The translations under genes and the position numbers were made by a program. A model generated the notes under the pieces. That model saw only the letters and a program-made list of their open reading frames with translations, did not search any database and was not told the DNA's origin. Below, piece after piece: positions 50,501 through 61,929 of a DNA stretch of 64,000 nucleotides. How positions within the stretch are numbered: position 1 is the stretch's first letter; the number at the start of each line of letters is the position of its first letter. The stretch comes from Archilochus colubris. Its lineage: Eukaryota; Chordata; Aves; Apodiformes; Trochilidae. Location of the stretch: assembly GCA_023079485.1 (NCBI GenBank), contig CM041084.1:67861709-67925708 (forward strand). The letters are read 5' to 3'.

Positions 50501-52123
50501 GTGCTTCACCCTCCCTGGGATTCTTCTCCACTCCAATGTTTCATCCAAGGAAAAAGCTGACCTACTGAGCTTTGCCAGAAAGTATTGGCTGCTTCGAGCT
50601 GGCATGAATTTAAGAGAGGTCGGAACAAAATTCAGAGCAAATATCTATTTGGCTTAGTAAATACAGAGAAAACATATATAGCTCAGGAAATCCCCCAAAC
50701 TAAATATAGTTGGAGCTCAGGACATTATTCAGGAGAATAGCTTGCATGTCTTGGCCCGTAACCACTGTGGAGAAAAAACTTGGGGATGGACAATACTTGT
50801 TCTGACTTCACACAGCCACTCCTCATACTTACATTAAAAATACCCAGTCTAATACAGGCACCTATTGCTACCAAGAGTGTGTGAGCTGCTACATGTGTGC
50901 CAAGTAGTACTGAGAATTGTGTCTTCATTATATAGGTCAGTTTGTGATTTTTCATCTAATAGTTAAGCCCACTAAGCTCTGTGATTGATTCAGTGCAGCA
51001 ACACTTGGTTTGACAGTTCAACTTCTGCTTTCATATCCATTTCCTTATTTCTTCAATAGTCTGGTAACTGAATACTGTGAATATTCCTCTCCTATACAAT
51101 TTCAATATTTGCATTTGTCCTTCAGTATCTCTTCAGGTAACTTAAAGTTGTTTCCCTGATGTCTTTGAGACAAGAATCTGCTTGTCTCAACTTACATGCA
51201 ATTTACATCTTAACAACTTACATGCCTAGTGTTTCCCATTTTATTCACTTTCACTTTCTTTTTCCTATACAAGAGTTATTAAGCCAAAGCAGATTTCTTG
51301 CTGGTTTAAGCCAGAGACTTTGATTAATAGACACAAAAGAAGGCATCTGCAACAGCTTAGGGCAGCACTGCTTCCAGGGGTCTGTCTCTGCTGGAAGTGG
51401 CCCTTCGTATGTTGACAAACAGGAGCATGTGAGTCTTTCCCTGAAGTAGCAATTCCCAATCTGGAGTTTATGCTGCCACTTCAGATTCTGGGCTCAGCAT
51501 GTTTATTATCCAAATAGCCCTAAAGGAAACATAAGGGTGAGGCATAACAGGGCTGCAACAAAGAATGTATGTATGGCAGATGCACACTCTGTATGCAGAG
51601 CCCTCAGTGACATGTGACAGTGACCCAGAAGACTGTTTCTTGTTCAGGACACATTCTTCTAATATCAAAATACAAAGCCATCTGTGAGGTTAACTGACCA
51701 AAGCAAGAAATTGTGTAGCCAAGCAAGAAACCCACACTTTGCCATATGCACAAGAAGGATTAAAAGCTCCCAAGCATAAAAATAAACCTGCTAAAGTTCA
51801 AAGTAAAAATCACAGAAGCAGACTAATTTTGTCCAAGTCCTGGCTTATAGACAGACAGTGCTCTTGCAGATTTTTGGGTAGGCATTCTGCCTTGCTGACT
51901 GCTGGAGGTGTCAGAGAAGATGGACCCAGTCTTCCAGACCCAAAGAGGAATACTAACTGGAATGAAGTGGCAGGGAAACAGATAGGATTCCTTGTTGTCT
52001 GTGCTAAGGATAACAAAAATAGAGAACTACTTTTGATTTTTAGGAAACTGCATACTTTACGAATGGGAGCTACATTCTGTAAAGAAGGCAAATATGTGCA
52101 CGTATTGCTGTACGGCATTTGGA

Positions 52124-52147
52124 TTTATTTATTTATTTATTTATTTC
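52124..52147 (-). terminator. NQO2: candidate NQO2 polyadenylation region, (AATA)n
   Basis: The plus strand is TTTA repeated six times, giving several overlapping AATAAA hexamers on the minus strand, about 640 nt after the NQO2 stop. It could equally be a plain microsatellite. Confidence 0.3.
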
Positions 52148-52786
52148 CGTGTTGGTTTTTTGTTTGTTTGTTTGTTTTTCTGGTATCTGTCATAGCTTTA
52201 ATACTGCTTTCTAAATATACGGGGAAGTTTAGGGCTGTCCATGAGGATTTTCAGCTAAGTCTCTGTACAACTGTACATCCTTTTGCATTATTCATGATCT
52301 GGCTTCATAGCTCAAAGGCACAATTGTAGAGCTCTCATTTAAAAGAGCAGAATCTGGCATAACAAGGTTGAGTGTGGGCAGCATGTTCCCCGGCACATAA
52401 AATGAAGTGGCAACTGGTCCAGAAAGTGTTAAAATAAACATGTCAATGTGCTTTACTGTTTCATAAGAAGTAATAGTATAATCTGCAAATAAATACCACT
52501 TGTGTTATCAAGCACTTCTAGACAGGATGCTACAGTTTACATGAGCAAGAATAATTCTTCCCAGAGTTTTGTACCCATCACTGAAAAGAATCCCACAGGA
52601 ATCAAGATAAATACTTGTCAGCAAATAAATACTTGTCAAGGTAAATAAATTGTCAGTTAGGCTGCTAACTTTAGTAGTCAAGATACTTATAATACATTCA
52701 AATTATGAGATCAACATTCAGATATTGAGATAAGGCACCAAAAAGAATGAAGAAAAAAAATCTTTCTGTAGTCTTGCACCTGAACA

Positions 52787-52960
52787 TTACTTGAAATACC
52801 AGTCAGGAGAGCAGTTTATGGGTTCTTCCTTCCAAAGGGTTTTCAGACGCTGGGCCCAGGCAATCAACATCTCTTTCCTCTTCTCCTCAGAGACATACTC
52901 TGGAGCGAAGCAGATGTGAGGTGCAAGGACTTTGACACCACAAAAGTGCATGATTCCATG
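52787..52960 (-). CDS. NQO2: NQO2 last coding exon (residues 174-230)
   Basis: Acceptor GAGTCCAG, stop TAA at 52789-52787; 174 nt. Encodes [20 protein letters not shown] and the C-terminal helix, then [13 protein letters not shown]. His174, His178 and Cys223 are the expected metal ligands. Confidence 0.97.
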   Translation of the reverse strand, partial: HGIMHFCGVKVLAPHICFAPEYVSEEKRKEMLIAWAQRLKTLWKEEPINCSPDWYFK

Positions 52961-55900
52961 CTGGACTCAAAGGAGAGAAAGAAATGCCTCAGGAAATAGT
53001 CTTTCAGTTCATTAATATGGAAGATTCAAATCTGAAACTAGTTCTCTGACACAATATACATCAGGTTTTCTAAAACTGTGCATTTATTAGATGAAGAAAA
53101 ATGCAAAAGTTCATTGCTGATTCTAGTCACTATTGATGGGTAGGCATTAAGGAGAATGACATACAGTACACTGGAAAATAAGGTCAACTTCATTTATTCT
53201 GCTCTGTGGAATTTATTTTTGGTGTTATTAAACCGACAGAACTGTTCTCTTTGACTGCTGTATTCTATTAAATTTGGAAGGATCAGAGACAGCCGAAGTT
53301 CATCGTAGTGTTTGAATCTCCATGGATTGCTCCTGAGCCATGGTGTATTTTTCATTTACTTCAAAGTATTTTTTTTAAGCTTTTCCCTCTGTCCTAGACC
53401 AACAAACCTGAATGAAGGCTAGTGTCTTTCAAAGTGTCAAAATTCGCCATTTTCCCTTTGTGTATTTCTGAATTCACAGCTGTGTTTCACATTCTTTGTC
53501 ATGTTGACTTGCAAGCTCTGCAGCTAAATAGCCTCACAGACAGCTAGTAATTGCAATGGGTAGGACATCAAATATTTTAAGCACATCTATTGTATTATAT
53601 AAAGAAGTAGCTGGCACAATTTGTCTTGCCACCAGAATTTCTCAAAGCATGCTTGCTACTTCTGATAAAAGGGTAGCAATAAGAAAAGGCATGCTGACTT
53701 CTGTACGCTGATCATTAATGGCAGGATAATGCGTAACTCCTCTCCTGCCCCCCATTCTCCATCAATCAGCTAGCTATGGGGAAAAGCTGGAGAGGGACTT
53801 TTTTACAAGGGTATGCACTAACAGGATGAGGGATAACACTTCTAAGCTGAAACAGAGCAGATTCATATTAGATATTAGGAAGATATTCTTTCCTGTGAGG
53901 GTGGTGAGACACACAGGTTGCCCAGGGAGGCTGTGGCTGCCCCCTCCCTGGAAGTGTTCAAGGCCAGGCTGGATGGGGCTTGGAGCAACCTGGGCTGGTG
54001 GGAGGTGTCCCTGTCCATGCTGGGGGGTTGGAGACTAGATGGTCTTTAAAGTCTCTTCCAATCCAAACCATTCTGTGATTCTATGAAAAGAAATCCTGTG
54101 TGCTAGGGCTAAAGGAAATCCTGTAACCTCGGAGAAGCTTAAAAGGCCGACAAGTATCAGCTTTTGCCAGACTTCAATCTGGATGAAGCAGCACAAAAGA
54201 AGTTTAAAACACAATGGGCTTTTAAAGTAGTCTCAGGATTTTAGGGTCCAATTTAAAACCTTCAGATTCTTGGAACTGACAACTTAATTTTCATCACGTT
54301 ATATTTAATACAAAACAATATTACAACTATAAAAAACAATTTTCATACTAAAAATTATACAAAACCCAACCAAATATTCATATATTATACCTGCATGGGC
54401 CACAGGAGATAACGAATATCACCAGAAATACCTCCTTTTGCATACATCTCTTCACTTCCTCCAGTGGTAAAAGAAAAAAGGGCTAATTTGTTCTAGAATT
54501 AAGAAAGCAGCACTTGAGTTAGGCATGTTTAAAGAGGAGTGGCTGAATAGTCCAAGAGATAATCAGGGGAACGTAGACAGCAGGTTCTAGAGAAGGTGGT
54601 GTCTTCTTCTTTCCCAGACCTTGTGGGTATTGGCAGCTCAAAGACAGGGATTGACAACATACAACAAGACTGTGGACTATAAGCTTGTAGATTTCTGAAA
54701 TTCAGACAATCTGAAATGTCTTAGAATTGTTAAGAAGATCAGAAATATCAGAGATTTATGTGGAGTGAACATACATGTAAAATGAACATTGGTTATTTCC
54801 AGATGCTGTAGTAGTTACCAAGTAAGATCCATCATTCAGTGGGCCAAAATTTTTCAGGGATATTCCCAATGCCATGGAGAGTTAAAAAATAATGAACTGT
54901 TATCTAGAGAAACTGATCTTTCCTAGTGTATAAGCTACAGAGAAGAAAAAGTTGAAAGGAGATGGTTGGGACAGAGGCTTGTGCACTGGGTTTTTCTGAT
55001 TATGTTTTATAGTTTAATTCCAACCTTTGATATCTAATCCCAGAACAGAATCTTGTCACCTAGTCCAGTTTGTCATTCATTACAGATATGTGCAGTCCTA
55101 CAGTGGTGGGAAGAATGACAGACAACAATTTTAGGGAAGTGATAGATTTAAACTGTTGGCAAATTGTGTGCCATCCCAGTACATTCTGATACACTTACCA
55201 ATTATAAAGCCCATTTTGTAGGCCCACTAAAAATCTCTAGTGGATTACTTAAATCTTTAGGAATCACTGCATTCTCTTCGTTGTACTAACTTTCAGACTG
55301 TTTTAACAAGCCAGAAAGTTATTCAACATTTTACCAATGCATTATTTCAGAAGAATGTAGAGAGAACTTTTAACAAATATAATGGAAAAGAAAGACCAAT
55401 ACCCTCAAGTGTATTGTGCAAATCTTGATCTTAATAAAACAACCTCAAAAACATACCTTGAGCAAACCAGAATCATAACAGTTTGGAAATTCATGGGCAA
55501 ATCCTTGGACCAAGACTCTGTCCATCCAGCCTTTCATGATTGCTGGCATGCTGAACCAATACAAAGGGAACTAGGCAAAAAGTAAATAATCTTGTTAGCA
55601 CAGAAAGGTCAGGTACTCTAGATCTTGTCTACAGGCCAAATCCTATTATTTAATCTGTTCAGATCTCATACATGCCTTCTTCCAGCTGTCTGTCAGGAAA
55701 GGCAGGAACAATGCTTGGCAAAAATAATTGAAATGCTTCCTGTTCATAGTAGTCTCACGTACATACTTGAGCATCTATAGCATAGTAACACCCTGATGAA
55801 TGTGAGGGCTTCCACCCAAATTAAAGTTGGAATTTGATGAAGCAGAGAGGTGCCATTTAATTCAAACTTAAGACTGTACAGAACTGTGTCTCCTACTGCT

Positions 55901-58900
55901 GAGATGCAAAAGGAACATATGATCTAATGAAGAATGTGGTCAAAATGCATATAGAAAGCCTGATTACCAAGACTGACATCTGATCAGCTCTGATCTGACA
56001 GTCTGCTGACAAATGCCATGGGATTCTGACTTTCACACAGTGCTGACATAATAACCCTGAACCACTTTATTGAGAAGAAAACATAGGGCCCCCTGTTTCT
56101 ACATCATCTTTTTAGTCCATGGGACTAGAGGCTAAAGCTATCATGTCTTATTTGCATTATCTTGAGTACTTTATGGACTCATTCTAGGATGCATCGCTAT
56201 CTCTAAAGCTCTGTACACACTGCAGTACAGAAGAAGAAATTCTATAAAGGCTTAACCCCATGTGGCTTAATTCAGGATGGTAACAGTGTAGAAACTGAGT
56301 GATCACTATGATCTCCAGAAGTGGTGACTTTAGTCTGTAGTAAATTTTAAATTATTTTATGGTGTTTTCCAGAGGCATTTTTTTCTTTTCTTTTTTTCTG
56401 CACCAGAATATACTCCACTCCTTATAGTATTCTACAGACAGAAAATAGAAAGAAACCACTTCCTTCTGGGGATGTTTTACTATATTTACCTCACAAGCAA
56501 TAGTGAAAAGATTATGAAGACTTACAGTGAAATGCTTAACTGAGAAAAGGTTCAGATCCTAAATTTCATTTAGAATAAAACAGTGGAATATATATAGGCT
56601 ATGCCTTAGTCTCAGAAACATGCAGACACACAAAGAAATATAAAGTTAATATTGCTTAATACAGGACTGCTGATACTTGTAAGTGGTAAGGACAGAGCTG
56701 ACAGCAAAGAATGGTGAGGGGATGTGTAGTGACATGAGGCAACCAGGTGCCACTAATTGCCAGGCAGTGAGCATGAGCTTGTGTCAAGCCCACCTTTGCC
56801 TGATTAGGGTGGGGCCCCACTGCGGATGAGCAGGACCAGGGGGCCAATAAAAGGTAAGACCTAAGACACAAGCTCATGCTCACTCCCTAGCAATTAGTGG
56901 CACCTGGATGCCTCATTCCACTACAGGGATGTAATGATCTGTTAGCAAGTCCAGCTTCTACTTCTGCAACTTGGCAATAAATGAGGACAGTCCAGTCGAG
57001 GAAGTCCAGATTGCCTGAGCCTGATGGCTGCTCCCAGCTGCTCACCCAGAAAATAAGCCTTGCCCTGCTTTCTGCCAGCCTGCTTGACATCTGTGGTCAT
57101 GTATGTATTTGAGCATCCAGATTTGACCCAGTGCTGGTGAATACCTGGATTTGCTGTTGTTTCAACCTGGATAACTGTGTGATTGAATTACTGGACGTGC
57201 TGCTCTATTGACTCAGAGAATTTTACTAGTGATCTGCATTTGTTATTGTACCATTATTTATAGATCAAGTGTTTACTCCAAAAGCTGTTCGTCTGCTGTC
57301 TGTTTGTGTATCCCCAATTTATAACTTGGTGCAGCTGCCTTAGACACCTATCTGTGTGCAGATCTGTGTTTGCTCTGCGTGAGCTCCAAGGCAAACAGAT
57401 AGTATTGGGCTGCCTGATAACACGGAACAATTCTCGTATTGAGAATAATATTATTATTTTGCACTCATTACTTTCTGGGGTGAGTTTTTCCATGTGATTG
57501 ATTTAGAATGCAGATAATGTGAGGAATAGGTTTCACAAAACCTATGCAATTAAGACTACTTTTGAATGTTAATGTTTAAGTGAAGCACTGCCTTCCTACT
57601 CTCAAAAAATGTCAGAGTGGAGCCATTATTTGTGTGAAAAACTCATAACTGTGCCAGCACAAATAATGCTCACACATCACCTCTTATTTTTGATATTTTT
57701 AAAAATCCACACCATGTCACAAAAAACCTGACCCTTTGATTTCACTACACTGGATCCAGACCGTTTTACACTAGTAATAGAGCTACTACCTCTTTTTACT
57801 CAGGCTGGATTCAAAGTTCCTAATGAAGTCTATAATCGTACTATTGCTTTTCTTTTGTACAACCCTGTATATTACAACTGAAGTCTTTTAAAGTACAATT
57901 TAAAATAATGACCTGAAAGATCAGCAAGTCTGCTTCTTGCACCTTCTTTTGCTCTTCAATCAGATCTTTGGACAAACTTCCTCTCTTGTAAGCTTCCCAT
58001 GCCTCCACACCATAATTGAACTCGGAGGAGTTGTGCAAGAAACCTGTGGGTAGAAGTGAGCAGTTATTCTTTGCCCTGTTTCTAGCATTCTAACCAAGTA
58101 AGAACTAAATACATGTTGCAAGCAAGAGTTCTAAATTGAGTTAGTGCATTCCATTTTCCCCTGCTTCCTTTGTTGTTTGAGTTTTTTGTTTGTTTGTGGG
58201 GTTTTTGGTTTGTTTTGGTTTTTTTTTTTTTGGATATTCAGCATCATTATAGCTGACAGTAATTTGATTTTAAATTGGAGAAGAATGTAGTGTCTCAGAG
58301 TACTAAAACTTTTGCTCTTCTGTAACAGCATATGAAGTGCAATAAAAGGGCCTAAGCGTAGATATAGACTCTGATGATGCAAGTTGATTATTTAAGAGGA
58401 TTTAAGATAATTTTGCCAATTACTCTGCCTCTGCATTAGGGATTAATAAAATCATCACGTGTTGATGCAGAAGTCACGGACCCTACACATGACCAATATG
58501 ATCAAGCAAATGCCACTTTATTGCCTAGACAGCTCAGTTTATGTATACTTTCTGACTCATGTGCAAGCCACTTGTTGATTGGTTAGTTTGTTCTGTCTGT
58601 GTGCCTAAAGCAATAATTTGATTGGATGAGGTCTTCTGATCACAGGAAGGGTTCTCTTGGCCTATGTCTTATCTTGTCCTGCTTTCAGTCAGGTACGCCC
58701 AGCTTTGTCCTGCTTTTTGTGTTTGGTTCATCAGCCTTGTAACAGTAGTTGAGCTTTGCAACATTCTTGAGGTCTGTTGTGCTTGCCAGTCCTTCAGGTC
58801 TCCTGCTTGCACAGACCTCAGGTTTACTGATTAATCAGTTCCACTGTTTCTGGATTGTTCATTATGTGTCCCTTGCTTTCTAAATATCCCACAACCACGC

Positions 58901-61793
58901 ATCTGCTTTTCAGCTTCAGTAACTGGGAAACTCAGCAGGGACTGGGAAGCCTGTATTGGCTCTGCTGACTCCACTACAATTGGCTGAGCTGATGCAAGTA
59001 TGGCTAAACCTGAAAAAGTCCAGTAAGTCTGCTGATTCAACTAGTAGATCATCAGTCTCTAGCAAAAGAGAGAGGCAGAAGCATCATGAATTAAACTCTA
59101 GAAAGTCATATAATGGAATATGAAGGCATTTATCACCCACAAGAAACAGAGACTGATTGTGCACCATCCTGATGCATTTCTGCCTCTTAGTAAAGTCATT
59201 ATGAGACAAGGTTCATATGAAGGACTGGATTTTGAGATTTTGAGAAATGCTTATGTCAGGTCATTAATAAGTTTCTTCTTGTTTTTGCCAGTGTTTGCAT
59301 TACATCCGTGATTAGCTTTCTGTTTGATTCTTGTTTTAAATTAACAGTTTCAGCTCTGCAGATTATGTTGTGGCTTTGTGTTTCCTAACCTGGAACAATA
59401 CTGTGACTAAGTGCTAGTAAGAGAACAGTGAAAACATCACGAAAGTGTAACAAGAGCATCACTGGTTTTCTCATGTCTTAACTGCATCATCTAGTCATTT
59501 TCAGTAATCATATACTACTAAGGTAGTCAGGAGAAGGTGCCAAGACAACTCAAAAGCCCCACACTTAGGTGTCTGGAGCTAACTTGCAGAAAGTATTTGT
59601 AATCTTGTTTGTTAAGAGAAGGTAGATCTTAGAACATCTTTGCAGCTGATTGCTAATACTGTAAAAATAGTATTTTCTCTCATTCACTTTTGTCTTAAGG
59701 CCAAACACCATCAAATCAGAGCTAAAAAGATATTTAATTTTTATGATTTCTAGTGATAAGTTTTAGTTAAATAAAAATGATACTTGTTGGGTTCCTACAC
59801 TTTAATTTCTTAGTCAATGGTAACAGAAAATAAAAAGCTGTGTCTTGTTAGTTGAGGGATGTTTATACTAAATAACAGCAGCTATCTTTTGAAGTGTAAC
59901 CTAACAGTGTGGTTCTGGACTTTTACTGCATCAGGATAGACAAGCTGAAAGTTTGTTTCACTGTTATTGCTGAAAAAGGTGTATTTTGGCTAGTCTCACC
60001 AACAATGTCATTTCTTGTTGCTCTTGGCTCAAACTGCATTGCATATAAATCAGACACTGTGACACTGCAGCCCTGCTTGCTCAGCTCTTCCACAGCAACC
60101 CTCTTCAAAGATCCATTCAAGGACTTAGGCTCTTGATGTGCATAGACTATCAGGACATTCTTCCCTGGAGGCAGAAAGAGAACAAAAAGATACCTTTGAG
60201 TATAGGAGGCTGATATAAAACGGTTTGTGGAGCTGGGGCCTGGTCCTTCATTTTTCTGTAGTGTGGTTTCCAAGCTGCAAAAAACTAGGCAAAACAGAAT
60301 GAGAGTGGCAGCACTTGACTCCTGCTCAGCAGCAATGAGTGGCTTATGAGGAACTAATCAGTGAATGCCCCTCACCCAGGAATTTTGTGCTACAATGGGC
60401 TTTCCTAGGTCTAACTCCGTGCACAATGGATGAGTTTCCATAGCACATCACACCATCCTACATCAGCACAACCCAGTCTCTCTCTCGAGTCAGCATTTGT
60501 GTTCATTTGACTCCACTACTCCCCCCACAAAGATTCACCCAGCCATGGAAAAAAACCCCACAACTGTTTGCTGGTTTAGCTTCCTAGGCTAAGTCAGACA
60601 AGCTACACTGCAAGTGTGAGAGGCAGGGTGGGATCAAAGCAGTGCCAGCTTAGATTCCCTCAAACCATTGTGAAAACAAGTTCTGAGAGCTCAGAGCATC
60701 TCTCTTCTGCTGTGAGGGATCTTCCAGTTCAGTGCTGCACAAGTGACAACACTGGGGTAGATGTTTAAGATGCCACTATACAACTTCAGCATCATCACAG
60801 GGACTTCAATACAAAGCAACAAGATTTCTTCTTAGATGTGAAAGTGAGCAGTCTAGTGTACCTAGAACAACTGTCAAAGTGGATTTAAGGTAAGCTGAGT
60901 GGCAATATTGGTGTATTGGGATGGGGCTTCTTGAACTGATGTAATAAGGTGTATGAGAGAGCTTTCTTGTTCAAAATATTATCACCCATGCGGGTGATAA
61001 TCACCCATGCGCCATTCGGTTTTAATAATTCTCTGAAAAATCATTCATCACTGAAATATTTTTATTGAAATACTTTTATGAGTTTATGGTAGTTACTTAT
61101 AGAGAAGGACATTTCCAGGGATTATTAAAAATCACTGGATCTGCAAAACATGCAGGTCTTGGTTTGGAATTGCCAACACAAAAACTAAGGAATTTCTTGA
61201 ATTCACTTTCTCCAGGGGACACAGAAGATGAACAGCCCAGAGCACAGATGGGTTTAAGGTGTCAGAGAGAATGAACAGAACCATAGCAGATCTGAAGAAA
61301 CAATATGTCAGCTTTAAACTAAACTATGAGGGGTGATTATTCCTCCAGTGTGAATAGGGTCCATGAAACAACAGCTTTGCCAAAAGACCATTACAAATTA
61401 ATACTCAGATGCTATCAGCAATGTAACACATGTATAAACTATGTAAACCCCTGCTCCATAATTTACTCTGGAATAACAGGAGCAGTTAACCTCTTTTCTG
61501 TTTTGCTGTCTGCAAATAGGCAGTTCAGTGGCTGGAGATAACACAAGGCCACAGATGCAGTAAAATTAATTCTGCAAGCTGCTGGTTTGCTTCCATTTCC
61601 GTGAAATCCGGGGCACTCAGACAGTCCATGGAGAGACTTGAGTTTTCATGGGTATCACTTACTGAAGTAATTTCAGTCATTTCAAAAGGCAATGCCTTAG
61701 TATCCCAACCAAACATTATAGATATGCCACATACCAGCCTGCTGAGACCTGAAGCGAGCAGCACTCTAATCAGTGTTTGCTCTTACCTGCCAT
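52787..61793 (-). CDS. NQO2: NQO2, ribosyldihydronicotinamide dehydrogenase (quinone)
   Basis: Cytosolic FAD enzyme that reduces quinones by two electrons using dihydronicotinamide riboside. Six coding exons join in phase to 230 codons (human 231). Flavodoxin-like fold: [20 protein letters not shown] at 4-23, FEPRAT at 47-52, FPLYWF at 102-107 (flavin and substrate contact), TTGG at 148-151, Tyr156. Ligands of the structural metal site of NQO2 are kept: His174, His178 and Cys223, one higher than in human. It lacks the C-terminal extension of NQO1, so this is the NQO2 paralogue. The start is MAG at the end of a mostly non-coding exon, as in mammals. Pocket positions matching human Phe126, Ile128, Phe131 and Asn161 are His127, Phe129, Cys132 and Ser162. 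Lies upstream of RIPK1 on the same strand. Confidence 0.97.
53781..54086 (+). mobile_element. CR1 LINE 3' fragment in the last NQO2 intron
   Basis: Starts AGCTGGAGAGGGACTTTTTT-like, contains TTGCCCAGGGAGGCTGTGG, GTTCAAGGCCAGGCTGGATGG and GTCTCTTCCAATCCAAACC, and ends CATTCTGTGATTCTATGAA with CR1 octamers. Closely similar in layout to the copy at 6855, with small deletions. Confidence 0.92.
54391..54492 (-). CDS. NQO2: NQO2 coding exon 5 (residues 140-173)
   Basis: Acceptor ATTCTAG, donor TGCAG|GTATAA; 102 nt, phase 0. Encodes [20 protein letters not shown], then [14 protein letters not shown], with the Gly-Gly pair and Tyr156 that contact FAD and substrate. Confidence 0.96.
55457..55570 (-). 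CDS. NQO2: NQO2 coding exon 4 (residues 102-139)
   Basis: Acceptor TGCCTAG, donor CAAG|GTATGT; 114 nt, phase 0. Encodes [20 protein letters not shown] and [17 protein letters not shown]. The second part forms one wall of the active-site pocket and differs from human at three contact positions. Confidence 0.96.
56725..56925. mobile_element. 201-bp fold-back element, copy 2 of the unnamed family, with 6-bp duplication GGGATG
   Basis: Two 61-base arms (56725-56785 and 56865-56925) are inverted copies with 5 mismatches, around a 79-base centre. The ends are TGTAGTG and CACTACA. GGGATG is present directly outside both ends (56719-56724 and 56926-56931). The left arm and centre, including CAGGGGGCCAATAA, align with the left part of the element at 49441, so the right arm appears to have replaced the normal right end by an inverted copy of the left end. 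In NQO2 intron 3. Likely a MITE-like derivative; superfamily not assigned. Confidence 0.82.
57913..58043 (-). CDS. NQO2: NQO2 coding exon 3 (residues 58-101)
   Basis: Acceptor CCCACAG, donor TTTCAG|GTCATT; 131 nt, ends in phase 0. Encodes [18 protein letters not shown], then [15 protein letters not shown]. Confidence 0.96.
58460..58893 (-). mobile_element. solo LTR, ERVK-like, in NQO2 intron 2
   Basis: 434 bp, on the minus strand starting TGTGGGATATTTAGAAAGC and ending CTTCTGCATCAACA. Flanking 6-mers ATCACG (58454-58459) and ACCACG (58894-58899) are a target duplication with one mismatch, the length expected for ERVK-type insertions. On the minus strand there are CCAATCA boxes, a TATACATAAA-type promoter (plus about 58538-58548) and AATAAAG (plus 58516-58522) in LTR order. 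No viral genes remain. Same orientation as NQO2. Confidence 0.75.
60000..60164 (-). CDS. NQO2: NQO2 coding exon 2 (residues 3-58)
   Basis: Acceptor CCTCCAG, donor TTG|GTGAGA; 165 nt. First strand and helix of the flavodoxin-like fold with the [16 protein letters not shown]-binding region, then [13 protein letters not shown]. Confidence 0.97.
60978..61001. repeat. perfect 10-bp inverted repeat with adjoining 12-bp direct repeat
   Basis: ATTATCACCC, loop ATGC, GGGTGATAAT. The 12-mer ATCACCCATGCG at 60981-60992 recurs at 61000-61011. In NQO2 intron 1. Purpose unknown; GATAAT on both strands could be a paired GATA-type site. Confidence 0.85.
61787..61793 (-). CDS. NQO2: NQO2 coding exon 1 (Met-Ala-Gly start)
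   Basis: Seven coding bases, ATGGCAG, followed by donor GTAAGA. Joined to the next exon they give [12 protein letters not shown], the family N-terminus. The exon continues upstream as 5' UTR for an unknown length. Confidence 0.9.
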
Positions 61794-61929
61794 TTTCTGG
61801 AAGCACTCAGTAGCTTCTCCCTTGAGAATCTGAACTCAAAGCCTGCGAACTCAAACGACAGATTTGCTCAGGTGAGAAACATCAGGAAAGGGTGCAATGA
61901 AAAGCACCGCAGCAATACCTCTGGTCTGG

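Larger units (their letters stand above)
46461..52786. other. RIPK1-NQO2 spacer
   Basis: No gene recognised. Contains the AT-rich repeat, the CR1 at 46844, an unidentified stretch at 47500-48070, a CT/poly-A tract, the 306-bp element at 49441, an old CR1 piece at 50255 and otherwise AT-rich sequence. The right end (about 52120-52786) should be NQO2 3' UTR. Confidence 0.6.
52961..61786 (-). other. NQO2: NQO2 introns and their contents
   Basis: Introns at 52961-54390 (with the CR1 at 53781), 54493-55456, 55571-57912 (with the fold-back element at 56725), 58044-59999 (with the solo LTR at 58460) and 60165-61786 (with an inverted repeat at 60978). A T/GT-rich run lies at 58178-58232. 56930-57500 is of unusual, less AT-rich composition but was not identified. 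No other gene seen. Confidence 0.65.

Noticed and set aside
51739..52329. 196-codon plus-strand open frame near the 3' end of NQO2
   Set aside because: No recognisable domain, no splice or promoter context, and the hydrophobic C-terminal part comes from TTTA and TTTG repeats. One frame of this length is expected by chance in 64 kb.
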